NCBI GenBank assembly: GCA_023664365.1
Contig: JAMPFR010000005.1
Span: 1 to 64,000, forward strand
Source: Acetatifactor muris
Lineage (GTDB): Bacteria; Bacillota; Clostridia; Lachnospirales; Lachnospiraceae
Direction: 5' to 3'
Length of the DNA: 64,000 bases
Part shown: positions 8,404 through 17,223 of the stretch, in pieces
Numbering within the stretch: position 1 is the stretch's first letter
Layout: each line of letters opens with the position of its first letter
Made by a program: the position numbers and the translations under genes
Notes under the pieces: generated by a model
The model's database searches: none
Seen by the model: the letters and a program-made list of their open reading frames with translations, nothing else
What the model was told of the DNA's origin: nothing

Positions 8404-8640
8404 TTATACCTGCTGCTTCCCGCATCTTTCAATCAACGCAGTCAATGCATCCAACGAATTGAAGTTCTTCGTAGAAAGTTCTTCAAAAGGAATATAGATG
8501 CCAAATTCCATACTTACTTCCGCAATAATCGTAGTAATCATAAGGGAATCCACAATTCCGTCATCAACCAATGTGTCAGAACATTCGAAATCAACTCCGG
8601 GAAGAATCTCCTGCAAAAAAAGTTTCAGCCTGTCCCTCAT
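8404..8640 (-). CDS. acyl carrier protein (phosphopantetheine-binding)
   Basis: 78-residue acyl or peptidyl carrier protein. The phosphopantetheine attachment Ser lies in GIVDSLMIT at about residue 32, preceded by DTLVDDG, and the third helix carries IYIPFEELSTKNFNSLDAL. Its start overlaps the end of the upstream adenylate-ligase gene as ATGA, so the two products are made together. This is not the fatty-acid ACP: there are no fab genes nearby, and the sequence has the DSL variant common in stand-alone carrier proteins of secondary pathways. No phosphopantetheinyl transferase is encoded in the window, so activation must rely on one elsewhere. Confidence 0.9.
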   Translation of the reverse strand: MRDRLKLFLQEILPGVDFECSDTLVDDGIVDSLMITTIIAEVSMEFGIYIPFEELSTKNFNSLDALTALIERCGKQQV

Positions 8641-10691
8641 TCCTCGTCCCCCCTGTAATAAAAAATAATATTTTCTTTTTTTGCCGGTATTTTTACCGGG
8701 TCGTCATAATATCCCAGGGCAATGATGCCATACACAACATGAGAATCAGGGATTTCGTATTTCCGTAATTGTTCCCGGATCGGAGGTTCGTCCGAAATAT
8801 ACAGGCAGCTGTTCAGCCATACGGCGCCAAGCCCGTGCGCATGCGCCATGAGCAGCATGTTTTCTGTGGCCGCTGCGCAGTCCTGTATGCCATAATTATT
8901 TCTTCTATCGTTCGAGACAATAATGGCATTCCGGGGATTCAGGAACCCGTAAAACGGGGTTCCTTTCTCTTTCGCCACAGGTTCTATCACATTTTTCAGC
9001 TTTTGTATTTCCCCGCTGTCTGTCAGCACGGTAAACCGCCAGGTCTGCATGTTATGGCCGCTGGGCGCATACCTTCCCGCCTCAAGAATATCGGAAAGTT
9101 TCTCAGCTTCCACTACCCTGTCAGTAAAATTTCTGATACTTCTTCTGCCTTTTATCAAGTTCAATAATAATGCGGCTGAATCCGCATGTTCCTCTCTCTT
9201 ATCCCTGTCAAGCAGCCTTTCATCCCATAATTGCTTAAGGGCTTTCCGATCAATCTTCCCCATATAATTTCTGGGGATTTCCGGCACTGTGACAAATGCC
9301 CTTGGAACCATAAAAGAATTCCCCTTCGTCCGTATGTACTCCTCTATTTTCTTCTGATCCGCAAATTTTCCCGCGGCAAAAACAACCGGAACGCTTCCCA
9401 GAATACCATCCGGATCCGTAACCCCCACACATACACACCCTGGCATTCCACAGGCTTCCTCCACAAGCCTCTCCACATCCGCCGGAGCGACTTTCTCTCC
9501 GCCAACGCTGATTATATCATCCACCCTGCCCCGCATACGGACATAACTTTCCTCATCAATCGATACAGCGTCATTGGTGATAAACCAACCGTCCCTCATA
9601 TATTCAGCCGATAATTTCTCATTTCTATAGTAACCGCTGAGCAGCATGTCTCCCTTCAAGGCCAACCGACCAACCGTATGTCCGTCATGGGGCAGCTCCT
9701 GAAACGAATCATCCACAATTTTAATCTGTATATCATTGATCGGCGCACCGGCAGACCATGTTTTGTCCTGCTTATGGCTCACATCAAGGAATAGCGCTCC
9801 GCCGGTTTCCGTAGAGCCCCATGTATTGTAAATTGTAGTCTCGGGCAAACTGTCGCAGAGTTCTTTTCGCAACGGTTTCGGTACGGGGCCGGCACTGAAT
9901 TCTATGTACCGAAGCCTGCTCAAAATTTTTTGATAGTCCTTTCCTATTTGCTGCTTTATCATCTCAAACCCGGATGCAACACATACCATGCAATTACAAT
10001 TATTTTGTTCTATATTGTCTTTCAGTTCCCTTGCAAAAGAAAATCCATTCTGCAGAACGATAGTCCCTCCGTTGTATAATGCAGATCGGAGAACCCTCAT
10101 GCCAAAAGAATGGTTCAAAGGCAGGGGGAGCAGCAGAATATCCTCTTCCCGCATCCCCATTCCATCTATCGTGTTAATGGTATTGGCATAAATTGCCCTA
10201 TAGGAGTGCACGACTCCCTTTGGCTTCCCTGTGGTCCCGGAAGTAAACAGGATTTCCGTAATATCATCCGGCAATATCTCCGTTTTGCAGCTTACTCTCT
10301 GCACGGCTGCCTTCGATCTTTTAAGCAACTCCTTATAGGAAATTATATTCTTCAGTTCTTTCAATTTGGGACTGTCAGAGACTACCATTTTTGCTTTCGT
10401 CAGGTCACTGATATAACTCACATCTTCCAATGAAGCGCTCTTCAGAACCGGAACAGACACTGCTCTTATATTTAAGATTGCCAGGTACAGGATGATATAT
10501 TCCGCTTTGGAAGCCGCACTGTATACAATCCTGTCCTGTTCACGGACTCCCATTTCCTGCAATCCGTTTGAGACAGCCTCCATCTGCTCTATAAGCCGGG
10601 CATACGAAATCTTCTTATCACCATTTATGACCGCTGTCTTTTCCGGATTTCTTGTTCCATATTCAATTACAATATCTGAAAGCACTCTCAT
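8637..10691 (-). CDS. acyl-adenylate ligase fused to a C-terminal nitroreductase domain
   Basis: Two-domain protein of 684 residues. Residues 1 to about 490 form an ANL-superfamily acid:CoA/ACP ligase: P-loop ILFTSGTTGKPKG at 147-159, NTWGSTETGG (A5), the RGRVDDIISVGGEKVAP hinge, and the C-terminal Lys in NYMGKIDRKAL. Residues ~505-684 are an FMN-dependent nitroreductase-like domain (IKGRRSIRNF, APSGHNMQTWRF, and GAVWLN near the end). The ligase would load an acid onto the adjacent ACP, and the flavin domain could oxidise or reduce the tethered acyl group. Gene order F420-like protein / ligase-NTR / ACP / acyltransferase with ATGA overlaps on both sides points to a decoration module. The acyl substrate cannot be read from the sequence. 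Confidence 0.88.
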   Translation of the reverse strand: MRVLSDIVIEYGTRNPEKTAVINGDKKISYARLIEQMEAVSNGLQEMGVREQDRIVYSAASKAEYIILYLAILNIRAVSVPVLKSASLEDVSYISDLTKAKMVVSDSPKLKELKNIISYKELLKRSKAAVQRVSCKTEILPDDITEILFTSGTTGKPKGVVHSYRAIYANTINTIDGMGMREEDILLLPLPLNHSFGMRVLRSALYNGGTIVLQNGFSFARELKDNIEQNNCNCMVCVASGFEMIKQQIGKDYQKILSRLRYIEFSAGPVPKPLRKELCDSLPETTIYNTWGSTETGGALFLDVSHKQDKTWSAGAPINDIQIKIVDDSFQELPHDGHTVGRLALKGDMLLSGYYRNEKLSAEYMRDGWFITNDAVSIDEESYVRMRGRVDDIISVGGEKVAPADVERLVEEACGMPGCVCVGVTDPDGILGSVPVVFAAGKFADQKKIEEYIRTKGNSFMVPRAFVTVPEIPRNYMGKIDRKALKQLWDERLLDRDKREEHADSAALLLNLIKGRRSIRNFTDRVVEAEKLSDILEAGRYAPSGHNMQTWRFTVLTDSGEIQKLKNVIEPVAKEKGTPFYGFLNPRNAIIVSNDRRNNYGIQDCAAATENMLLMAHAHGLGAVWLNSCLYISDEPPIREQLRKYEIPDSHVVYGIIALGYYDDPVKIPAKKENIIFYYRGDEE

Positions 10692-11866
10692 TTTAACCCT
10701 CTCTGTCTCACTGTTTTAAGTAAACATTTTATTTTCTTTTTTACCTTATGCAGAACCCCCGGCCTGAACCTGTAACGTTCGACTACCGCCCTGAAATCCG
10801 CTTCATCCAACATCCTGAATGCCGCCTCACTTCTGCCGCTGGGAACCGCGCTGTGGTAAATTGCCGGATTTCCTCTTACCGCTGACTGTAAATCTTTCTC
10901 ATAATAATTAATCTTGTCCCCCAAAGAAGCAAAGAACTTCTCACCTTTTTCCGAATTTATCATAACTAGGGAGGTTCCCAGTTCCATCCCGGGATTCCGT
11001 TCATCCGGTTCTATTCCCCAGAAATCGGCCAAAGTAATATCTGCATTCCTTGGTATCTTTTTATATTGACATGCATAACAACTTTCGCGCACAAACAAAT
11101 GCCCGTAATGATAACCGACCACCCTTAAATCCCGGTCTTTCGGCGCATAATACTCTTTGCCGTTATCAAACTTTGCAGAAGAACCGAATTGATTCCATCC
11201 GTAACGCTTATCCTTCGCCCTGGCATATATGCATCTTCCACCATATACCTCCTCCAGATAATCTATATATTTCCCCTGGGCCTTCGGGGAATTAATGCTG
11301 TTGCAGACAAAGTCTCCCGTATAGAGCCCTTCCGGATCTTTTCCTAAATAAGAATATAATGCTGCTACCTGACATGGAGTTCCCACAAAAAACACTTTAT
11401 TGCCTCTCTCCAAGTATGCTTTCACCTTTCGGAAAACCCCTGTTGTAGCGCTCTGCACATGCTTGGAACCACAAAGCGGAATCAATTCTTCCAGCGTCTC
11501 GGCAACCGTATGATATGCCCCGCGGAAATCAGCCGTATACCTACATGCAGCTACAACGCCGCCTTCATCTATCATCTGTCTCGCCAACTCCCAGAACATT
11601 CCCCCGGACGTACAGAGAAGACGCTTTTCGTCATCCAGTGTCCAAGCCGCATAAACCTTAGGCGAATATCTATTCTCCATCTCAACCGGATTGCGCTGCG
11701 GACATCTTTTCACGCATAACCCGCAGTGAATACATTTATCCCTGTCCACCTTCGGATACACAAACCCGTCCAGTTCGTCACAGACAAAAGAAATTGCTCC
11801 GGCGGGACACAGTTCTCCACACATTCTGCACCCGTTACACTGCCCTTTTTCCTTTACGTCCAACAT
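10688..11866 (-). CDS. coenzyme F420 hydrogenase/dehydrogenase beta-subunit family Fe-S protein
   Basis: 392-residue iron-sulfur flavoprotein-like enzyme. The N-terminus carries two ferredoxin motifs, CNGCRMCGELCP (residues ~10-21) and CIHCGLCVKRCP (~43-54). The remainder matches the FrhB/FdhB-type domain, with FFVGTPCQVAALYSYL and a later CYACQY cluster. Proteins of this family are frequent companions of pyruvyl transferases in Firmicute and Bacteroides exopolysaccharide loci, where their redox role is not established. F420 itself is not expected in Clostridia, so the name reflects homology only. ATG at 11866 has GAGAGG seven bases upstream, and the 3' end overlaps the ligase start (ATGA). 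Confidence 0.88.
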   Translation of the reverse strand: MLDVKEKGQCNGCRMCGELCPAGAISFVCDELDGFVYPKVDRDKCIHCGLCVKRCPQRNPVEMENRYSPKVYAAWTLDDEKRLLCTSGGMFWELARQMIDEGGVVAACRYTADFRGAYHTVAETLEELIPLCGSKHVQSATTGVFRKVKAYLERGNKVFFVGTPCQVAALYSYLGKDPEGLYTGDFVCNSINSPKAQGKYIDYLEEVYGGRCIYARAKDKRYGWNQFGSSAKFDNGKEYYAPKDRDLRVVGYHYGHLFVRESCYACQYKKIPRNADITLADFWGIEPDERNPGMELGTSLVMINSEKGEKFFASLGDKINYYEKDLQSAVRGNPAIYHSAVPSGRSEAAFRMLDEADFRAVVERYRFRPGVLHKVKKKIKCLLKTVRQRGLK

Positions 11867-11870
11867 AAGC

Positions 11871-12527
11871 TTACCTCTCCCAGGAGATATCCTTCATCAC
11901 AGGCCGCGCCGGCGCTGTGGCAACCATGGCATGAGGCGGAATCTCCCCCGCCACAAGGGAATGGGTTCCGATCACAGTATCATGGCCGATATGCGCGCCT
12001 TTCATGACCGTTGATTTCAAACCCATCCATACCCTGTCTTCAATCACGATATCCTTTGCTTCATTGATCCGCTTTCCTTCGTCGTTGTAGATCGGATGGT
12101 GGTCACTGTCGAAAATAAATACCCGCCTTGCCATGGAACAGGTATTCCCGATAGAAATTCTCTTTGCACATATAATCAGTCCTTCCGTATTCATCCTCAG
12201 ATCCCCTGTGGATAAATGGGCATCTTTATGTACTTGGACTCCGGTATTGTAGTACAAAAACAGGATCCCGTTTACATCCCATACGGCGTTTTCCCGAAGC
12301 AGGATCAGGCACTCCGCCCGGGAACCTCCAATCTTATTTCCATTCAGTGTCATGTTACCGCTGTTAAGGTTGATCCTCGCCGTCCTATGCATCTGTATAT
12401 GTGTTCCCCGATACGGGATGATATAACATCCCTTTGCCCTGTGAATATTCGGTTTCAGGAAATTCAACCGGATAAACTGCAGTATACTGATTTTTGTCGC
12501 TTTCCTTAATTTATCTGTCAGACTCAT
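11871..12527 (-). CDS. hexapeptide-repeat acyltransferase (LbH/WbbJ type)
   Basis: 218-residue left-handed beta-helix acyltransferase, probably an O-acetyltransferase acting on a sugar of the polysaccharide. Imperfect hexapeptide repeats run from about residue 60, and the C-terminal block IVIEDRVWMGLKSTVMKGAHIGHDTVIGTHSLV is typical, with the catalytic-type His in FIFDSDHHPIY. A ribosome binding site (AGGAAGG) precedes the start. It sits between the SDR and the F420-like gene. The acyl donor is normally acetyl-CoA in this family. Confidence 0.85.
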   Translation of the reverse strand: MSLTDKLRKATKISILQFIRLNFLKPNIHRAKGCYIIPYRGTHIQMHRTARINLNSGNMTLNGNKIGGSRAECLILLRENAVWDVNGILFLYYNTGVQVHKDAHLSTGDLRMNTEGLIICAKRISIGNTCSMARRVFIFDSDHHPIYNDEGKRINEAKDIVIEDRVWMGLKSTVMKGAHIGHDTVIGTHSLVAGEIPPHAMVATAPARPVMKDISWER

Positions 12528-12542
12528 ATTTTTTAATCCTTC

Positions 12543-13421
12543 CTAACACTCTCCCAAAGTAGTCAGGGAATATCCGCCGTCTTTCCTCACTGTCTCCCCT
12601 ACAATCGTATTACAGTAATCACTTGACAGGTACACTATGGTATTTGCTATCTCCTCCACGACAGACATTCGCTGAGCAGGAATATTTGGCGCTTTCAGCG
12701 TTTCCGAATTGTCCGATACGTTTCCCATTGCGGTAGCGGTCGGCCCCGGAGCAATGCCATTGACAATGATCCCAAATGGCGCCAGGCGTTTCCCAAATCC
12801 CTCCGTGATCCCCCGCACTCCCCATTTCGACGTGCCATAGGGCGCGATCGCCGGCTTATAGGCACTCCCTGAAAGCACATTTACAATGTGTTTATTGCCT
12901 TCCCCTTCTGCTATCCAGCATTTGGCCACTGCCTGTATCAGAAAATATGTCGCTTTTAAATTGATGTTCATAACATAATCCCAGTCCTCACAGGTCACAT
13001 CTTCCCATCCGCTGAAATTACTTCCGTCCGCTTTTTTATTTACACCCGCATTGTTTACCAGAATATCAAGTTTTCCAAAGCATTCAATACATTCCTCCAA
13101 TTTACTGTGCAGTTGCTGAAAATCAGATATGTCCCACAGAACGCCTTTAACCCGATCTCTTCCTACTTTTTCCAACTGCTGCAGTGCCGCCGCCAGTTTA
13201 TCCCGGTTCCTCCCTGTGATAATTACTTTCGCTCCCGCCTCCAGATACTGCCATGCCGACGCAAATCCTATTCCACTGGTAGCGCCTGTAATAAGAACCA
13301 CTTTTCCCTGAAACAATTCTTTCATACCCGGATATGCGCTTGTCCTGACGCTCTCTTTCACAAACCTAGGTCTTTTCAATAATTCGATTGCTTTACCTGC
13401 CATATGTGTAATTTTGCTCAT
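12543..13421 (-). CDS. SDR family NAD(P)-dependent oxidoreductase
   Basis: Short-chain dehydrogenase with the nucleotide-binding glycine motif VLITGATSGIGFA, the NNAG motif (VNNAGVNKK) and the active-site Tyr-Lys in APYGTSKWGVRG, plus a catalytic Ser upstream (VLSGSAYKP). It most likely oxidises or reduces a sugar or small-molecule precursor of the polysaccharide. I chose the ATG at 13421, which has GGAGGA five bases upstream, over one eight codons earlier. The start lies inside the 3' end of the preceding gene (29-bp overlap), suggesting coupling. Substrate unknown. Confidence 0.85.
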   Translation of the reverse strand: MSKITHMAGKAIELLKRPRFVKESVRTSAYPGMKELFQGKVVLITGATSGIGFASAWQYLEAGAKVIITGRNRDKLAAALQQLEKVGRDRVKGVLWDISDFQQLHSKLEECIECFGKLDILVNNAGVNKKADGSNFSGWEDVTCEDWDYVMNINLKATYFLIQAVAKCWIAEGEGNKHIVNVLSGSAYKPAIAPYGTSKWGVRGITEGFGKRLAPFGIIVNGIAPGPTATAMGNVSDNSETLKAPNIPAQRMSVVEEIANTIVYLSSDYCNTIVGETVRKDGGYSLTTLGEC

Positions 13422-14373
13422 TCTGCTCCTCCATAACATTCTCAATATCTTTTAACAATACTTTGGTGAATTTCCCGGCTCCCCTGCTGTTCATAAATAC
13501 CGTCGTCCGAAAATTCTCATGCCCCCATCTCTTATCCACAAAATAGTCCAATACCGGAGCCTTGATAATGTTAGCTTTCTTTATATTCTCATCCACAAAC
13601 CGCCTCTTAAACTCCTGCGAAACACTGTCCGTCGTTTCCGGGACAAACGGCGGAATCACTATGACCGGGCGGAAACCTTTTTCCCGGCAAAACAACAGCA
13701 TTTCCTGCATTATCTTGATCTTTTCCTCCGCCGCTTTTTTCTGCCGGGGATCATCTGCCTGACTTCCATCCTGCAAATTCTTCAGCTTTGCTCCATATAT
13801 CCAGTTTTTACAGGTTTCTCTATTGGCCCGTTCCCAGTCAATCTTATTATCGTCTGTATCATGACCCTGATTTTCTTTTTGAGGATCGATATCCTTTATG
13901 ATTCTAAATACCCGTTTGGGATGCCAAAAAAGCGGGAAATATTTCTGTATCAACACATCTAATTGATTTATCCTGTCAATTTCCGCAAGGGGCAGTGCAT
14001 GGATGTAGCGCAGATTATAAGTTTTTTGTGTATATTGTCTGTTAAATCCAAAACCCAACGGGCAAACAATAACAACAATAACAATAGCTCCTTCTTCAAT
14101 ATGACTGGCATACCTCTTCAAGAGACGCAGGTCATATTTGAAAGACTGCGGTGCTCTTGCAAACGAAAAACTGTTCACGGATAACTGCGTATGGTCTATG
14201 TCAAAATGAGATGGTCCTGAACCCATATTGACGAACTGCAGATTTTCGGGAACTCCTTTGATATATTTTTCTTCTAACGCTATTTCATTTTTAAATGCAT
14301 TGGTTTTTTTGTATAAAATATTGCAAACCACAAATCCGCAGATAAAAATGATCCCCATCCACAGAGCGACCAT
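13393..14373 (-). CDS. membrane-anchored protein of unknown function, SGNH-hydrolase-like
   Basis: 326 residues with a single N-terminal membrane helix (ALWMGIIFICGFVVCNILY), the rest predicted outside. The segment FVNMGSGPSHFDID near residue 46 and the C-terminal part (PVIVIPPFVPE, APVLDYF, MNSRGAGKF) are reminiscent of AlgJ/DltD-like or SGNH-type surface proteins that help to O-acylate polysaccharides, but no complete Ser-Asp-His triad is obvious. It sits between the flippase and SDR genes. I regard the SGNH relationship as a weak inference and the operon role (handling acyl groups outside the membrane) as a guess. Confidence 0.6.
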   Translation of the reverse strand: MVALWMGIIFICGFVVCNILYKKTNAFKNEIALEEKYIKGVPENLQFVNMGSGPSHFDIDHTQLSVNSFSFARAPQSFKYDLRLLKRYASHIEEGAIVIVVIVCPLGFGFNRQYTQKTYNLRYIHALPLAEIDRINQLDVLIQKYFPLFWHPKRVFRIIKDIDPQKENQGHDTDDNKIDWERANRETCKNWIYGAKLKNLQDGSQADDPRQKKAAEEKIKIMQEMLLFCREKGFRPVIVIPPFVPETTDSVSQEFKRRFVDENIKKANIIKAPVLDYFVDKRWGHENFRTTVFMNSRGAGKFTKVLLKDIENVMEEQNEQNYTYGR

Positions 14374-14376
14374 ATG

Positions 14377-15915
14377 CTATTCACCTCTTTTCAGGATACG
14401 TCTCACAAAAGCTATTGCAGGTTTAAAATTCGGATTTCTGCTATACAAAATCGCAAAAATTATATTCGGTACGACCAGGCAGATGGCGGCTCTTGCAACG
14501 AGTTGTCCCATTAAGGACTGTATATGTATGGCTTGGCATACCCGGCCGGTCAGAAAAACCGCAATCATTGTGCAGATAAAATATATTGCCACATCATATA
14601 AATATCTGCGCCATTTTTTCATGTCCCGAAAATAACATTGAAATAAAATCCAGCCTCCAAGCGGAATATTTATAAATCCTATGCAAAGAATAGTTGATAA
14701 TAGTATTCCATACAATCCTATAATCTGTACCAGAATTATGTTAATTATAAGGTTCATAATGGCAGATAACAGCGGAACTATCCGCCCCTGCCACCATATC
14801 CCTGCAGCCGTTTTATACGAACCGCTTACATCCCCGGCATGATGAATAAATAAAAAAATCCCAAACATGAGCGCCATATTGTTTGATAACATATTTTCTT
14901 TCCCCTGCCAGAGTTCAATAAACGGCTGTATCAAACAAACTAAACATACTGAACACCATCCCAAAAACCATGTATAAATAAACTGAAACCGTAAAAAATC
15001 CGTATAATTTTTTTCTTTGGATTCCATAACAATCGAATTGCCCACTGACGGCACCAGCGCTTGGTGTATAATATTAATAAACCCCGTCAGACCAAGAATA
15101 ACCATCCAATATCCGTTATAAACACCAAGGACGGCAAGACCCAAAAAGCCGGATATGACAATCGTATCCGCCGACTGGAGGACAACATTTCCAATCTTCT
15201 GGAAGATAAGACCTTTCACATTTTTCTTGATCTCTCCAAGCTCGTCTTTTCCGAGCTCTCCCCTGCACACATATTCCGGATATTTTTTTCTTGATTCCGC
15301 ATAAGTCAGAACACAGTTCAATGCTGCAGCCAATGACAAAACCGCTGTATATATGTAATAATTACCGGTAATCACAAGTGCCAGTATCTGAATAATGTTC
15401 TTGAACAATTCTACAATGAGCTTAATCTTACTGGTAATATCTACCCTCTGATGTGCGGTAAAAACAGAACCCCTGTATGCAAATGTGCTGTACCCAACCA
15501 ATAATTCCACGACATAGAACAAAAAAAGGAAACGTATGTCTATTTCGCCCGGAACATCTCCCTTTATCAATATCTTTAAAAACGGGAGAATCAACAGCCC
15601 AAGTATCAGAACCACAAATCCGATCCACAAATATAGCTTTCGATACAGCTTCAGCAGAGCGCAGACTTTTTCTCTGTCATTTGCGGCTATCGGTCGATAC
15701 ATGTTGTATACTATGGCGCTGCCCACTCCCAACTCCGCAAAATTCAACACTCCCAGCACTGATTTGAACAGGCTTCCCAATCCGTCATATCCTATCCCTA
15801 AAGTGTTGAGCAATACCATGCGGGTGAAGAAAGGCAGCACAATCGTAATCACCTGGGAGATTCCGCCCCATATCAGATTACGCTTTGTATTGAGTATCCG
15901 CTCTCCACCGCTCAT
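14377..15915 (-). CDS. Wzx-type polysaccharide flippase (MOP superfamily)
   Basis: 512-residue polytopic protein of the oligosaccharide-flippase family, which moves undecaprenyl-linked repeat units across the membrane. The N-terminus NLIWGGISQVITIVLPFFTRMVLL and AELGVGSAIVYNMYRPIA are characteristic, and about 12-14 hydrophobic segments follow. It overlaps the upstream polymerase gene as ATGA. With the polymerase and the YveK/CpsD pair it makes a standard Wzx/Wzy-dependent assembly system. Confidence 0.88.
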   Translation of the reverse strand: MSGGERILNTKRNLIWGGISQVITIVLPFFTRMVLLNTLGIGYDGLGSLFKSVLGVLNFAELGVGSAIVYNMYRPIAANDREKVCALLKLYRKLYLWIGFVVLILGLLILPFLKILIKGDVPGEIDIRFLFLFYVVELLVGYSTFAYRGSVFTAHQRVDITSKIKLIVELFKNIIQILALVITGNYYIYTAVLSLAAALNCVLTYAESRKKYPEYVCRGELGKDELGEIKKNVKGLIFQKIGNVVLQSADTIVISGFLGLAVLGVYNGYWMVILGLTGFINIIHQALVPSVGNSIVMESKEKNYTDFLRFQFIYTWFLGWCSVCLVCLIQPFIELWQGKENMLSNNMALMFGIFLFIHHAGDVSGSYKTAAGIWWQGRIVPLLSAIMNLIINIILVQIIGLYGILLSTILCIGFINIPLGGWILFQCYFRDMKKWRRYLYDVAIYFICTMIAVFLTGRVCQAIHIQSLMGQLVARAAICLVVPNIIFAILYSRNPNFKPAIAFVRRILKRGE

Positions 15916-17183
15916 GTCAATAAGTCCTTTATGTACACATCTGCATTATTATACATGCTTTTCTTTTGCCTCCGTGTCTGACAATACAAGGTAATTCCGA
16001 TTCCAACCACAAGCCAAAATTGTCTTTGTTCCAAATAAGAACTCGACATGAACAGTTTCAAAACACTGCTAAACAGAATCACAAGGTATATTGTTCTTTT
16101 ATCACCTGTAAGTTTTTTGTATGTATATACAAATAATACAGTTAAGAAGACTAACAACACCGTTCCTAATATATATCCGAAATCGCACCATAATTCTATT
16201 ATAATATTGTGGCTGTACCACCCTTCTATTCTATCAATCGTCCATTTTGTCCATGAGAAAACTGATGTGGCACGCCTATCTGACAGCAAACCATTTCCTG
16301 CCAATGGATGCAGTCGAACATACTTCATCACTTCATTTTGCAATATATTCCGACCATTATCACTTGCTATGTTTCCTCCCAAAAACATCGTAAATATACG
16401 AGCGCTTAACCCTCGCGCTTCTAAAAAATCCGATATTGCTTTTATCATATTTATGCCGAATGATGTTGACAAAAATATAACAGCACTTATTCCGCCCGTC
16501 ACTAAAACCACCTTGCTTGCTTTTCCCTGCATAAACATGCTGTATGCTATAAATAATACATATAGAAGTATTGGTCCTCGCGTCGCGCAAACAATTAAAT
16601 AGACAATTCCCATTGCCGTACATAATATATCAATCCGTTTTCTTTTCACAATCGTTTCATATGAAACAATCATCAAGTGCGGCAATATATTGTAAGCACG
16701 AACCATATCTTCGTCTGCCCAGACAATGCCTTGATAAAAAAAATATTTGGCCACCATAAAAACAATAATGAATCGAGAAATTACCACTAATTCTTTCATG
16801 CTTATTTTCATTTTGCAAAAACATGCTCCCAAAAAAATAAAAGGAAATGCTTGAAAAACCGTATTCAAAAAATAGGAATTCAACCATCTTTCCATCTCTG
16901 GGTGGAGTAAATATTGTAATACATATACAATAACCAGTATTAAATATGTAAGCACATGAGTAAACTTAATCGTTCTTGACAGCGGTCGCCACAAAAGAAA
17001 CATATACATCACAACTACAGCCATAAATATATTATTCGTCAAATTAGTAGCATTAAAAAAAATACATGCATAATTAATGATAGATCTAATAATTTCATAT
17101 CCCCAATAAAAAAGGAAGAATCTGCCTATTGCATATTCACCTCCTTTATGTATCTCTAATGTTCTGACTTTATGGATCACCAT
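15912..17183 (-). CDS. Wzy-like polysaccharide polymerase (O-antigen ligase-type membrane protein)
   Basis: 423 residues with ten or more hydrophobic segments and one larger periplasmic-type loop around residues 270-340 (GNGLLSDRRATSVFSW), the layout of Wzy polymerases. Sequence conservation in this family is low, so the call rests on topology and position between the flippase and pyruvyl transferase genes. Base composition is visibly AT-rich compared with the mannan locus. AGGAGA lies upstream of the ATG at 17183. Confidence 0.75.
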   Translation of the reverse strand: MVIHKVRTLEIHKGGEYAIGRFFLFYWGYEIIRSIINYACIFFNATNLTNNIFMAVVVMYMFLLWRPLSRTIKFTHVLTYLILVIVYVLQYLLHPEMERWLNSYFLNTVFQAFPFIFLGACFCKMKISMKELVVISRFIIVFMVAKYFFYQGIVWADEDMVRAYNILPHLMIVSYETIVKRKRIDILCTAMGIVYLIVCATRGPILLYVLFIAYSMFMQGKASKVVLVTGGISAVIFLSTSFGINMIKAISDFLEARGLSARIFTMFLGGNIASDNGRNILQNEVMKYVRLHPLAGNGLLSDRRATSVFSWTKWTIDRIEGWYSHNIIIELWCDFGYILGTVLLVFLTVLFVYTYKKLTGDKRTIYLVILFSSVLKLFMSSSYLEQRQFWLVVGIGITLYCQTRRQKKSMYNNADVYIKDLLT

Positions 17184-17223
17184 AGATATTTTCTCCTACT
17201 ACTTAGTATGCTCCGCAATCTCT

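Noticed and set aside
13393..14373. firm call as an AlgJ/DltD-type acetylation protein
   Set aside because: Only short local resemblances; a full catalytic triad could not be identified.
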